Positions 17,263 through 26,333 are shown, counted from the stretch's first letter. The stretch is 64,000 nt of DNA from Phenylobacterium glaciei (GCF_016772415.1 NZ_JAGSGD010000001.1:1302001-1366000), one strand, 5' to 3'. Notes: generated from the sequence alone by a model not told the origin. A program made the numbers and translations.

Positions 17263-18639
17263 CTAGCTCGCCGCGAGACGGGCGGTGCGCGGCTCCTTCA
17301 CCGCGGCGAACAGGATGATCAGGGCCGCCACCAGGAAGGCGATCGAGGTTCCAAACACCGAGCCATAGCCGAGCTGGTCGGCCATCACCCCGGCGGCCAG
17401 CGGACCGATGGACGCCATGATCCCCTCGGCCATGGAGGAGATGGCGATGCGCATCGGCATGTCCTCGCGGCCGCCGAACTCCAGGATCATGGTCTGGGCG
17501 GCCATCATGTAGCCCGACTGCGATCCGCCCAGGCCGAAGAAGGCCAGGAAGAAGGCCCAGGGTTCGTGCACGGTCATCAGCAGGATGGTCGAGGCCACCG
17601 AGAAGGAGATCGACAGGATCAGCACCAGCTTGAAGCCGGTCTTGTCGCCCATATAGCCCCAGACCAGGTTGGAGATCGCGTCCGCGCCGATGTAGCAAAG
17701 GCCCAGAACCCCCAGGAAGGCGCCGGCGCCGACCGCCCCGTGCACCTCGCCGCCCACCGTCATCAGGTGGGTGACATAGATGGCGTAGAACGGCGTCGCC
17801 GCCCGGCCCGCGGTGCCCGCCATCTGCATCACCAGGAACCAGGCATAGCTGTGGTCCGACAGGATCAGCCTCGGGAAGTCCTTCAGCCGGTCGCGGAAGC
17901 CCGACCGCGCGGGCAGGTTCGGCGGCTCAGGCTCCTTGAGCAGGAGCTGCAGGGCCCAGAGGCCGCAGGTGGTGAGGAAGGCCGAGAGCGCGAAGGTGGT
18001 GGAATAGCCGTTGCCGAACAGATCGGCCTTGATGATGTACTTGCCCGCCGCATAGGCGAGCGCCGCGGCGATCAATGACCCGGTCGCGTTGCGCCAGGCC
18101 TGCAGCCGGCCCCGGCGGCTGAGCGGGATCACCTTGGCCATCAGGAAGCCGAAGACCACCCGCTGCGTGCCCATGAACAGGCCAAACAGGAACATCAGCA
18201 CCATCATGGCGATGACCAGGGGCTGGCCGTGCAGGAACCAGCCGGCCAGCGCCATGCCGACGATCTGCACCCGGGCCAGGCCCCCCATCCAGATGGCGGC
18301 GGGCATCACCTTCTTGCGGTGCTCGATCTGGGTGGCGCCGAACACCGGCGAGATCACGCTGCCCAGTTGCTGCAGGCCGAGCGCCAGGCCCACCACAGCG
18401 TTGGAGCCGGAGATCAGGTGCAGATAGGCGGGCAGGAAGGTGGGCGCATTGACCAGTCGGAAGCCGGTCATGCCCAGCATGCCGTGCAGGTAGTTGCCGA
18501 TATAGTTGCGCTTCAGGTTGTCCCAGACGAACTTCTCATAGGCGGCTTCCTTGTCCGCCATGCTTTCGATGTCTTGGGCTTCGAAGGCGGCCTCGGTCTC
18601 GCCGATCGCCTCAAGTTCGTCGGTAATTTTTTCTTCCAA
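17263..18639 (-). CDS. MFS transporter with acidic N-terminal extension
   Basis: The 458 residues contain about twelve hydrophobic segments and the MFS loop 'SRRGRLQAWRNATGS' after segment four. A TTG at 18639 is taken as start because GGGACG lies 6 bases upstream; it adds an acidic, cytosolic tail of about 45 residues. An ATG at 18558 is the alternative start. Substrate is unknown. It is convergent with the amino-acid dehydrogenase. Confidence 0.75.
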   Translation of the reverse strand: MEEKITDELEAIGETEAAFEAQDIESMADKEAAYEKFVWDNLKRNYIGNYLHGMLGMTGFRLVNAPTFLPAYLHLISGSNAVVGLALGLQQLGSVISPVFGATQIEHRKKVMPAAIWMGGLARVQIVGMALAGWFLHGQPLVIAMMVLMFLFGLFMGTQRVVFGFLMAKVIPLSRRGRLQAWRNATGSLIAAALAYAAGKYIIKADLFGNGYSTTFALSAFLTTCGLWALQLLLKEPEPPNLPARSGFRDRLKDFPRLILSDHSYAWFLVMQMAGTAGRAATPFYAIYVTHLMTVGGEVHGAVGAGAFLGVLGLCYIGADAISNLVWGYMGDKTGFKLVLILSISFSVASTILLMTVHEPWAFFLAFFGLGGSQSGYMMAAQTMILEFGGREDMPMRIAISSMAEGIMASIGPLAAGVMADQLGYGSVFGTSIAFLVAALIILFAAVKEPRTARLAAS

Positions 18640-18761
18640 TGGCGTCCCGCCCGCGCGCGCAGGGGATTTGAAAAAAGCCGCGCAGGCTCCCTTTTTTATA
18701 ACTGATAAATCAATTTCTCCGGTCTAGCAGAGTCCCCGGGCAGGGGAAGCCCTGGGTGACG

Positions 18762-19931
18762 TCACGCCGCGCTTTCCGGCCTGCGGAGCAGCAGGAGGGC
18801 GCCGAGCGCCAGCACCGATCCCACCGCCATGATGGCCAGGGCCAGGTTAGCGGAGGTCTCCAGCATCAGGGCGAAGACGAAGGGCGAGGCGGCCTGCAGC
18901 AGCCGGGCCGGCACGTTCAGCACCCCCAGCCTACGGCCATAGTTGCGCTCCCCGAACAGGGCCAGCGGCAGGGCGCCGCGCACGATGGTGAAGAGCCCGT
19001 TGCCTGCCCCATAGAGGATGGTGAAGGGCGCGGCGGCGATGCCGCCGAACACGATCAGCAGGACCGCGCCGATCGGGAACATGGCCACGGCGAAACGGCC
19101 GGAGATCAGCGGATGGATGCGGCGCACCAGGGCGAACTCCGCCAGCCGCGCGGCGACCTGGGCCGGGCCTACCAGGGCCGCGGCGGCCACGGCTGCGGCG
19201 GCTCCGACCCCGATGGCGTTGAGCAGCGGCGGCAGGTGGGCCGACATGGCTGAGCCGATGGCCGACTGCACGGCGAAGGCCGTCGCCATCAGCACCATCT
19301 TGGCGGTGTCGCCGGGCAGGGCGGCGTCGCTCACCGGAGGCGCGTCGTGGGCGGGCTCGGGCTTGGGCGCCGGGGCGCGGGGCAGGCTCAGATGCAGGGG
19401 CAGGGCGATCAGGATGTTCAGCGCCGCCCAGGCCAGGCAGGCGCCGCGCCAGCCGACGGCGTGCTCCAGCCAGGCGGTGAGCGGCCAGCCTATGGTGCTG
19501 GCGAACCCGGCGATCAGGGTCACCCCGGTGATCGAGCGGCGCGCATCGGCGCCGAACCAGCCCACCAGGCCGGCGAAGGCGATGTCGTAGAGCCCCGCCG
19601 ACATGCCAAACCCGATGACGAACCAGGAGATGATCAGGGCGGCGGGCGTATGCGACAGGGCCAGGCCGATGAGGCCCGCGGCGAACAGCACGCTCGCCAC
19701 CGACAGCGGCAGGCGCCCGCCCCGCTGGTCCACCAGCCGCCCGATCCGCGGCCCCGTCACCGCCTGCAGCAGCAGGGCGGCGGAGAAGGCCAGGAACACC
19801 GCCGAGGTCGACATGCCGACATCGGCCGCCATCGGTTTGGCCAGCGTCGCGGGCAGGTAGGTGCTGCAGGCATAGCCGATGGTCTGGGTCACCCCCAGGG
19901 TCAGCACCGCGCGGCGCGGGGTGAAGCTCAT
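18762..19931 (-). CDS. MFS transporter (monocarboxylate/CynX-like type)
   Basis: The 389-residue protein has twelve predicted membrane segments. The first block 'LGVTQTIGYACSTYLPATLAKPMAADVGMS' and 'GPRIGRLVDQRGGRLPL' fit the MFS A-motif region of the CynX/oxalate-formate-like branch. Substrate is unknown. It is separated from the preceding MFS gene by 122 bases of AT-rich DNA and is not closely related to it. Confidence 0.82.
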   Translation of the reverse strand: MSFTPRRAVLTLGVTQTIGYACSTYLPATLAKPMAADVGMSTSAVFLAFSAALLLQAVTGPRIGRLVDQRGGRLPLSVASVLFAAGLIGLALSHTPAALIISWFVIGFGMSAGLYDIAFAGLVGWFGADARRSITGVTLIAGFASTIGWPLTAWLEHAVGWRGACLAWAALNILIALPLHLSLPRAPAPKPEPAHDAPPVSDAALPGDTAKMVLMATAFAVQSAIGSAMSAHLPPLLNAIGVGAAAAVAAAALVGPAQVAARLAEFALVRRIHPLISGRFAVAMFPIGAVLLIVFGGIAAAPFTILYGAGNGLFTIVRGALPLALFGERNYGRRLGVLNVPARLLQAASPFVFALMLETSANLALAIMAVGSVLALGALLLLRRPESAA

Positions 19932-20015
19932 GGCTGACGGTCAGGCAAGGCGCGGGCTCCAGCGCCGAAAGGGCGTCAGGTCGGAGCTTAAGCAGAGTCC
20001 GTGGGCGGACATACA

Positions 20016-20125
20016 CCCGCTCATCCCGGCGAAGGCCGGGACCCAGATGCATCCGCCGCTTTCAGGATTCCAGGCGCAGATTGTGACCTACGACCTGGGT
20101 CCCGGCCTTCGCCGGGATGAGCGGG
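20016..20125. repeat. Palindromic repeat element with perfect 31-bp inverted repeats
   Basis: Bases 20016-20046 and 20095-20125 are exact reverse complements, built on CCCGGCGAAGGCCGGG. The element ends three bases before the stop of the 47-residue gene. A second copy of the same family, including much of the right-hand centre (GATTCC...GTGACCTA), is at 58485-58593, and a minimal relative is at 23587-23618. It lies between two minus-strand genes and could act as a transcript-end hairpin. Confidence 0.88.
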
Positions 20126-20128
20126 AAA

Positions 20129-20272
20129 TTAATGCCCCGGTCGCGGCTGGAAGGTCCGCTGTTCCTTGACCTTGACGATCTTGTCCGGGGTCTGGCCGTG
20201 CTGCGGCTTGGGCGCGGACTTGGGGATGCTGAAGTTGAGGGTTGGGTCCTGCTGGTCGAAGCCTCGGGTCAT
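20129..20272 (-). CDS. 47-residue conserved-looking small protein
   Basis: A short open frame of 47 codons begins at an ATG preceded by AGGGAGGAAAAGCCC, one of the strongest ribosome sites in the window. The product starts MTRGFDQQDPTLNF, is lysine- and proline-rich, has 'QTPDKIVKVKEQRTF' and ends PRPGH. No hydrophobic segment or domain is visible. It lies 29 bases after the transglutaminase-like gene on the same strand, so it is probably cotranscribed. Function is unknown; the strength of the start signal is the evidence that it is real. Confidence 0.6.
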   Translation of the reverse strand: MTRGFDQQDPTLNFSIPKSAPKPQHGQTPDKIVKVKEQRTFQPRPGH

Positions 20273-20301
20273 GGGCTTTTCCTCCCTTACGCAACTGTCG
20301 C

Positions 20302-21180
20302 TCATGCCGCGGCCATCTGTGTGTCAGCCGCGCGCACATCTACGTGAATCGAGAGCTCTCGCCGGCCTGGATCGCCCAGGATCGAGCCGCTGATCGGCGT
20401 GGCCTCCTCGGGCGTGCGGCTCACCGCCACCGGGATCAGGTCGGCCGATTCCGCCAAGCCGTTGGTGGGGTCGAACTCCATCCAGCCGAGGTCGGGCAGG
20501 AACACCTCGCACCAGGCATGGGTGGCGCCCGCGCCGCGAGCGCTGGAATGCTCGGGCGAGTAGAGGTAGCCGGTGACGAAGCGGGCGGCGTAACCCAGCC
20601 GCCGCAGCGCCTCCACCATCAGCCAGGCGAAGTCGCGGCAGGTGCCCGAACCCATGGTCACCGTGAAGGCCGGGGTCTGGGTGCCTTCCTCGTCGCGCTG
20701 GCGATAGTCGAAGTGCTGGTGAATGTAGCGGTTCAGCCGCTGCAGGAAGTCGAGCGCCGGCTCATAGGTCCCGCCGGCCTGGGCCCGAACCCAGTCCAGC
20801 AGCTGGCCGTTGGGGTCGTCGGTGGCCGGGTCAATGAAGGGGGCCAGCACCGTGCGGTCGCCGCGACCATAGACGATGGGCATGGCGGTGTGGGGATTGT
20901 CGATCCGCAGCGGCGCCAAGGGGGCGGGGAACCGCTCGATGGTGAGTTCGCTGACGATAGACAGTTCGTCGGACCGGCGCTTGGGGGTCATCAGGCAGAC
21001 GCAGTTGCCCAGCGCGTCATAGACCCAGCGCGTGGCGGCGCCTTGGGAGAAAGTCATGGAGGCCTCCATCACCCGGGTCGCATGGCTGTCGCGGGGCCGC
21101 AGCAGCAGCCGGTGCAGGCCAAAGCCCACCGGCCGCTCGTAGAGGTAACGGGTCTCGTGACGGATGATCAGGCGCGCCAT
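20302..21180 (-). CDS. Transglutaminase-like cysteine peptidase-fold protein
   Basis: The 292-residue protein has the bacterial transglutaminase N-terminal domain ('RLIIRHETRYLYERPVGFGLHRLLLRPR') and a core with the catalytic triad: Cys in 'GSGTCRDFAWLMVEALRRLG', His in 'THAWCEVFLP' and Asp in 'MEFDPTNGLAES'. Family members are peptidases or cross-linking enzymes of uncertain substrate. The start at 21180 faces the PBP gene across 206 bases. Confidence 0.88.
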   Translation of the reverse strand: MARLIIRHETRYLYERPVGFGLHRLLLRPRDSHATRVMEASMTFSQGAATRWVYDALGNCVCLMTPKRRSDELSIVSELTIERFPAPLAPLRIDNPHTAMPIVYGRGDRTVLAPFIDPATDDPNGQLLDWVRAQAGGTYEPALDFLQRLNRYIHQHFDYRQRDEEGTQTPAFTVTMGSGTCRDFAWLMVEALRRLGYAARFVTGYLYSPEHSSARGAGATHAWCEVFLPDLGWMEFDPTNGLAESADLIPVAVSRTPEEATPISGSILGDPGRRELSIHVDVRAADTQMAAA

Positions 21181-21386
21181 TGTGCGCCACGAACGGGCAG
21201 GGACGGTGGAGGTTCCGACTGAGGCCTGGTGACAGGCTTCTCCTCGTGCCCCGCACCGACAACCGACGGCCCGCACTGTTTCGCCTGGAGCGCTTCCGGC
21301 CTCTGCTGCGGCCACGCTTGGCGCCCCGCGCCCATGTGGTATGGACGCCGCTCCCCCGGGCCCACGCCCGATTGAATGCGACGTGC

Positions 21387-23579
21387 ATGTCCGACAACGG
21401 CCCCGAGGTCGATCCGCCCGAGCCCGCCGAGCCCCTGCCCGATGCGGCGCTCGGGGCCGAGACGCCGCCTGAGGCGGACGCCCTTTCCGACGCGGACGCA
21501 CCGACGCCCGAGCCGGAAGCTGAGCCCGAGCCGGAGATCGAACCACAGCCTGATCCCGAGGCGGAGGTGATCGCGGACACCGACCCCGAACCCGAGATCG
21601 CGCCGCAGCCCGAGCCCGACGTCTCCTCCGCGCCGGTGACCGCCGCCGCCGATGGCCCGCCGCCGATCTGGATGCGCCGGCGCTGGCAGATCGGGGCCGG
21701 GGTCGCGGCCCTGTTCGTCATCTTCATGATCTGGCTGGTAGGGTCTCTGCCGCTGGGCCAGGCCCTGGAACCGCTGGAAAATCCGACCCTGGTGCTGGTG
21801 GCCGCCGACGGCCGGCCCATCGCCAAGCGCGGCTCTTACAAAGAAGAGCCGGTCGAGGTCGCCAAGCTGCCGAAATACGTTCCCGGCGCCTTCATCGCCA
21901 TCGAGGACCGGCGCTTCTACAGCCACATGGGCATCGACCCGAAGGCCATAGCCCGGGCCATGAGCGCCAACGCCAAGGCCGGCGGCGTGGCCGAGGGCGG
22001 CTCCACCATCACCCAGCAGCTGGCCAAGAACGCCTTCCTGTCCAACAAACGCACCCTGCGCCGCAAGGCCCAGGAGGCGATCATCGCGTTGTATCTGGAG
22101 GCGCGGCTGTCGAAGGACGAGATCCTCTCGCGCTACCTGTCCTCGGTCTATTTCGGCGACGGCGCCTTTGGCCTGCGCGCCGCGGCCCGGCACTATTTCG
22201 ACAAGACGCCGGAGACCCTCTCCATCGGTGAGGCCGCCATGCTGGCCGGCCTGGTCAAGGCGCCCTCGCGTCTGGCGCCCACCGAAAACCTGCAAGGCGC
22301 CCGCGAGCGCATGCGCATCGTTCTCGGCGCCATGGCCGACACCGGCCTGATCAGCAAAGCCCAGGCGCGGAGCGCCGGGCGTGGCGTTCGTCCCTATGGC
22401 GGCCGCAAGCCGATCCCCACCGGCTCCTATTTCGCCGACTGGGTGATCCCCCAGGCCAAGGCGGCGATGGAGGCCAGCTATGGCGAGACGGTGGTCAAGA
22501 CCACCCTGGACACCAACCTCCAGGCCCAGGCCGAGAAGATCCTGGCCCGGGCGCTGGACCGCGACGGCAAGGTGCTGAACGCCGGCCAGGGCGCCCTCGT
22601 GGCCATGCGCACCGACGGCCGCGTCGTCGCCATGGTGGGCGGGCGCGACTACAAGGTCAGCCAGTTCAACCGCGCCGACGCCGCGCGCCAGCCGGGCTCG
22701 GCCTTCAAGCTGTTTGTCTATCTCGCCGCCCTGCGCGAGGGCTGGACCCCCACCAGCCCGATCCTCGACGCCCCCGTCGAGGTCTCAGGCTGGAAGCCGA
22801 AGAACCACGAGGTCAAGTACGCCGGCCGCATGGTGCCGCTGATCACCGCCTTCGCCGGCTCCTCCAACGTGGCCGCCGTTCGTCTGGCCAAGGAGATCGG
22901 CCGTGACAAGATCGTCCGCACGGCGCGGGATCTCGGCATCACCGAGCCGATCCCCAACGACCTGACCCTGGCGCTCGGCACCGGCCCCATGAGCCTGGTC
23001 CAGCTCACCGCCGCCTATGCCGCCATCGACGCCGGTGAGACCCCGGTGATCGCCCACGGCCTGGCCGACTGGAGGAAGCCCAAAGGCGTGCACAAGCTGG
23101 GCAAGGCGGAGCTCGCCGGCATGCGCGACCTGCTGCGATCAGCCACCCAGCGCGGCACCGGCATCGAGGCGGCCATCCCCGGGGCCTTCGGCAAGACCGG
23201 CACCACCCAGGATTACCGCGACGCCCTGTTCGTCGGCTATGTCGGCGATCTCGTCGTCGGCGTCTGGGTCGGCAACGACAACAACGCCTCCATGAACGGC
23301 GTCGTCGGCGGCGGCCTGCCCGCGAAGATCTGGAAGGAGTTCGCCTCCTACGCCGTGGCGCGGAACGCCCCCAAGGCGACCCTGGTGGAGGCCGAACCCG
23401 TGGTCACCGAGGAACTGGCCGTGCCGGAGCTGCCGCTCGATGGGACGTTGCCGGAAGGGGTCGAGGCGCCTGCTGCTGCCGACGCCCCGCCCGGCGCCCC
23501 GGCGCCTCCCACAGCTCCCGTAGCGGAGCCTGCTCCGGCGGCTCCGCCACCGGCCGCTGCCGAAGCGCCCAGAACGTAA
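21387..23579 (+). CDS. PBP1A-type bifunctional peptidoglycan synthase
   Basis: The 730-residue protein has a long cytosolic Pro/Glu-rich tail (residues about 5-85), one membrane segment ('GAGVAALFVIFMIWLVGSL'), a GT51 glycosyltransferase domain with Glu173 in 'EDRRFYSHMG' and 'GGSTITQQLAKN', and a transpeptidase domain with Ser438 in 'GSAFK', 'GSSN' and 'GKTGTT'. A Pro/Ala-rich tail of about 60 residues ends it. It polymerises and cross-links peptidoglycan in the periplasm. The ATG at 21387 lacks a strong ribosome site. Confidence 0.9.
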   Translation: MSDNGPEVDPPEPAEPLPDAALGAETPPEADALSDADAPTPEPEAEPEPEIEPQPDPEAEVIADTDPEPEIAPQPEPDVSSAPVTAAADGPPPIWMRRRWQIGAGVAALFVIFMIWLVGSLPLGQALEPLENPTLVLVAADGRPIAKRGSYKEEPVEVAKLPKYVPGAFIAIEDRRFYSHMGIDPKAIARAMSANAKAGGVAEGGSTITQQLAKNAFLSNKRTLRRKAQEAIIALYLEARLSKDEILSRYLSSVYFGDGAFGLRAAARHYFDKTPETLSIGEAAMLAGLVKAPSRLAPTENLQGARERMRIVLGAMADTGLISKAQARSAGRGVRPYGGRKPIPTGSYFADWVIPQAKAAMEASYGETVVKTTLDTNLQAQAEKILARALDRDGKVLNAGQGALVAMRTDGRVVAMVGGRDYKVSQFNRADAARQPGSAFKLFVYLAALREGWTPTSPILDAPVEVSGWKPKNHEVKYAGRMVPLITAFAGSSNVAAVRLAKEIGRDKIVRTARDLGITEPIPNDLTLALGTGPMSLVQLTAAYAAIDAGETPVIAHGLADWRKPKGVHKLGKAELAGMRDLLRSATQRGTGIEAAIPGAFGKTGTTQDYRDALFVGYVGDLVVGVWVGNDNNASMNGVVGGGLPAKIWKEFASYAVARNAPKATLVEAEPVVTEELAVPELPLDGTLPEGVEAPAAADAPPGAPAPPTAPVAEPAPAAPPPAAAEAPRT

Positions 23580-23586
23580 CCCCCAT

Positions 23587-23618
23587 CTGCTCATCCCCGC
23601 GAAAGCGGGGATGAGCAG
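23587..23618. terminator. Perfect 14-bp hairpin with GAAA tetraloop after the PBP gene
   Basis: CTGCTCATCCCCGC and its exact complement flank GAAA (23601-23604). It starts seven bases after the PBP stop and is followed by AGTATTTTC, so it may end the PBP transcript. The stem resembles the arms of the repeat at 20016-20125, so it may be a minimal member of that family used as a terminator. Confidence 0.65.
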
Positions 23619-23653
23619 AGTATTTTCAGCTTCACCATAGCTAAAACTTTACG

Positions 23654-23668
23654 GAACAAAACAAGAAC
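23654..23668. promoter_or_regulatory. LexA (SOS) box upstream of the rSAM-UdgX operon
   Basis: GAACAAAACAAGAAC is an exact GAAC-N7-GAAC direct repeat; read on the other strand it is GTTC-N7-GTTC, the known alphaproteobacterial LexA site. It ends 14 bases before the ATG at 23683, an ideal repressor position. I infer that the operon is induced by DNA damage. Confidence 0.75.
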
Positions 23669-23682
23669 CCTAGGGTCGGGAC

Positions 23683-24909
23683 ATGGCCGTCCTGACGCTG
23701 AAGCGCAAACTCGAAATCCTCTCCGACGCGGCCAAGTACGACGCCTCGTGCGCATCGTCCGGGACGGTGAAGCGCGACTCCGTGGGCGGGAAGGGGATGG
23801 GGTCCACCGACGGGGGCATGGGTATCTGTCACGCCTATGCGCCGGACGGCCGCTGCATCAGCCTGCTGAAGATCCTGCTGACCAACTTCTGCGTCTATGA
23901 CTGCGCCTATTGCGTGAACCGGGTGTCGTCCAACACGCCCCGCGCCCGGTTCAGCGTGGCCGAGGTCGTCGACCTGACCCTTGGCTTCTACAAGCGCAAC
24001 TATATCGAGGGCCTGTTCCTCTCCTCCGGCATCATCAAGAGCGGCGACTACACCATGGAGGAGATGGTGCGGGTGGCGAAATCGCTGCGGATCGACCACG
24101 ACTTCCGCGGCTATATCCACCTCAAGGTGATCCCCGAGGCCTCGCCGGCCCTGGTCAATGAGGCGGCCCTCTACGCCGACCGCATCTCCATCAATGTCGA
24201 GCTGCCCCGCGACGCCAGCCTCGCCGACCTCGCGCCAGAGAAGGACGCCGTCGGCATCAAGAAGGCCATGGGCCGCGTCCGCCTCGGCATCGATCAAGCC
24301 ACGGAAAGATCTATCAAAACAAAGCCGCCCAAGTTCGCGCCGGCCGGCCAGTCCACCCAGATGATCGTCGGCGCCGACGCCGCCACGGACGGCGAGATCC
24401 TGGCCAAGAGCGCCGGCCTTTACGGCGCCTACGGCATGCGCCGGGTCTATTACTCGGCCTACAGCCCGATCCCCGACACCACCTCCCGCCTGCCCCCGGT
24501 CCGCCCGCCCCTGATGCGCGAGCACCGCCTCTACCAGGCCGACTGGCTCATGCGCTTCTACGGCTTCACCCACGACGAGATCACGGTTGCGGGTGTCGAT
24601 TTGGACCTCGACATCGACCCCAAGCTGGCCTGGGCCCTGCGCAACCGCGGCGACTTCCCGGTCGACCTCAACACCGCCGAGCGCGAGACCCTGCTGCGGG
24701 TGCCGGGCCTGGGGGTGCGCAGCGTCGAGCGCATGATCGACATCCGACGCTACAAGCAGCTGACCCTGGAGGACGTGAAGCGCCTGACCCGGCGGCTCGA
24801 CAAGCTCAAGCCCTTCATCGTCACCGCCGACTGGCGGCCCGGCGCGCTCACCGACAAGGCCGACCTGCGCGCCCGTCTGGCGCCGCCGACCCAATTGAGC
24901 CTGTTCTGA
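23683..24909 (+). CDS. Radical-SAM putative DNA modification/repair protein (UdgX-associated)
   Basis: The 408-residue protein carries the radical-SAM cluster cysteines C70-x3-C74-x2-C77 in 'LLTNFCVYDCAYCVNRV', 'LFLSSGIIKSGDYTMEEM' and a C-terminal helix-hairpin-helix ('RETLLRVPGLGVRSVERMIDIRR') suited to DNA binding. It matches the family annotated as putative DNA modification/repair radical SAM protein, distantly related to spore-photoproduct lyase. It precedes the UdgX fusion with a one-base overlap, and a LexA box lies upstream. The reaction is not established. Confidence 0.88.
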   Translation: MAVLTLKRKLEILSDAAKYDASCASSGTVKRDSVGGKGMGSTDGGMGICHAYAPDGRCISLLKILLTNFCVYDCAYCVNRVSSNTPRARFSVAEVVDLTLGFYKRNYIEGLFLSSGIIKSGDYTMEEMVRVAKSLRIDHDFRGYIHLKVIPEASPALVNEAALYADRISINVELPRDASLADLAPEKDAVGIKKAMGRVRLGIDQATERSIKTKPPKFAPAGQSTQMIVGADAATDGEILAKSAGLYGAYGMRRVYYSAYSPIPDTTSRLPPVRPPLMREHRLYQADWLMRFYGFTHDEITVAGVDLDLDIDPKLAWALRNRGDFPVDLNTAERETLLRVPGLGVRSVERMIDIRRYKQLTLEDVKRLTRRLDKLKPFIVTADWRPGALTDKADLRARLAPPTQLSLF

Positions 24910-26333
24910 TGCGCGTGGTCCGGCTGGCCTCGGAGATCGACTTCGCCGGCTGGCGCGAGGCGGCGCGGGTCCTGCGCGGCCAGGGCGTCGCGCCCGACAC
25001 GGTCATCTGGACCGTGGACGGGGAGGGCGACCTGTTCGCCGATCCAGAACCCTTGGCCTCGCCGTCGCCCGGCGGCTTCACGGTCAGCCGCGAATTCCTG
25101 GAGCTGGCCGAGGACGTGATCCTGCACCGCTCGGCCGAACGCTTCGCCCTGCTGTACCGGATGCTGTGGCGCATGGCCGCCGAGCCCAACCTGCTGCGTA
25201 TCGCCACCGACCCCGACGTCGCCCGCGCCAACGATCTCGCCCGTCAGGTCAGCAAGGCGGCCCACAAGATGAAGGCCTTCGTGCGCTTCCGCACGGTTGG
25301 AACCGATCCGGAGGCCTATGCCGCCTGGTTCGAGCCGCCACACCGGGTCACGGAGTCGGTCGCCCCCTTCTTCGCCAAGCGCTTCGCCAACATGATCTGG
25401 TCGATCCTGACACCGGATGTCTGCATCCACTGGAACGGCGCGCAGCTGGCCACCACGCCGGGCGCGGACCCCGCCGATGCGCCCGGCGAGGACGCCCTTG
25501 AGGACTATTGGCTCACCTACTACGCCTCGATCTTCAACCCCGCCCGGCTGAAGGTCGACGCCATGACCAAGGAGATGCCCAAGCGCTACTGGCGGAACCT
25601 GCCGGAGGCGCGGCTCATTCCAGACCTGATCGCCGCCGCCGAAGGCCGAACCAACCTGATGGTCGCCCAAGCTCCCAGCCAGCCCAACCGCGTGATCCGG
25701 CAGATGGCTCGCACCGCCCGCGACGCCACCTACGACGCGCTCGCGCCCCAGGGCCTGGAGGAGGTGGCCGCCGGGGTCGACGCCTGCCGCCGCTGCCCGC
25801 TCTACAAGGACGCCACCCAGGGCGTGCCGGGGGAAGGCCCCGCCCACGCCCGCCTGATGCTGGTGGGCGAGCAGCCCGGCGACCAGGAGGACCTGGCCGG
25901 CCTGCCCTTCGTCGGTCCCGCGGGCCAGGTGCTGGACAAGGCCCTGGCCGAGGCCGGCGTGCCCCGCGCGGAGACCTACATCACCAACGCCGTGAAGCAC
26001 TTCAAGCACGAGCTTCGGGGCAAGCGGCGTATCCACCAGACGCCGAACCCGTCGGAGGTCACCGCCTGCCGCTGGTGGGTTGACGCCGAGCGCCGCCTGA
26101 TCCGGCCCCGCGTGGTGGTGGCCCTGGGCGCCACCGCCGCGCTCAGCGTATTCGGCAAGGCCACCCCCATCGGCAAGAACCGCGGCGTCGCCCTGCAGCT
26201 TCCCGACCAGGCCCAGGGCGTGGTGACCTATCATCCGTCCTACCTGCTGCGGGTCCCGGATGCCGAGGCGAAGGCCAAGGCCTATGCCCTGTTCGTGCAG
26301 GACCTCAAGTTTGCGTGGAAGCTGGCGGGCTGA
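24909..26333 (+). CDS. DUF4130 - UdgX uracil-DNA cross-linking glycosylase fusion
   Basis: The 474 residues have two parts. Residues 1-245 match DUF4130 (TIGR03915-like), seen in 'LELAEDVILHRSAERFALLYRMLW' and 'DYWLTYYASIFNPARLKVDAMTKEMPKRYW'. Residues 265-474 are a UdgX-type family 4 glycosylase: Fe-S cysteines in 'CRRCPLYKDATQGVPGEGP', 'VGEQPGDQEDLAGLPFVGPAG', and the UdgX-specific loop KRRIH, whose His376 aligns with the residue that bonds covalently to DNA after uracil removal. Ends of this gene and a convergent MFS gene overlap by 29 bases. Confidence 0.9.
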   Translation: MRVVRLASEIDFAGWREAARVLRGQGVAPDTVIWTVDGEGDLFADPEPLASPSPGGFTVSREFLELAEDVILHRSAERFALLYRMLWRMAAEPNLLRIATDPDVARANDLARQVSKAAHKMKAFVRFRTVGTDPEAYAAWFEPPHRVTESVAPFFAKRFANMIWSILTPDVCIHWNGAQLATTPGADPADAPGEDALEDYWLTYYASIFNPARLKVDAMTKEMPKRYWRNLPEARLIPDLIAAAEGRTNLMVAQAPSQPNRVIRQMARTARDATYDALAPQGLEEVAAGVDACRRCPLYKDATQGVPGEGPAHARLMLVGEQPGDQEDLAGLPFVGPAGQVLDKALAEAGVPRAETYITNAVKHFKHELRGKRRIHQTPNPSEVTACRWWVDAERRLIRPRVVVALGATAALSVFGKATPIGKNRGVALQLPDQAQGVVTYHPSYLLRVPDAEAKAKAYALFVQDLKFAWKLAG

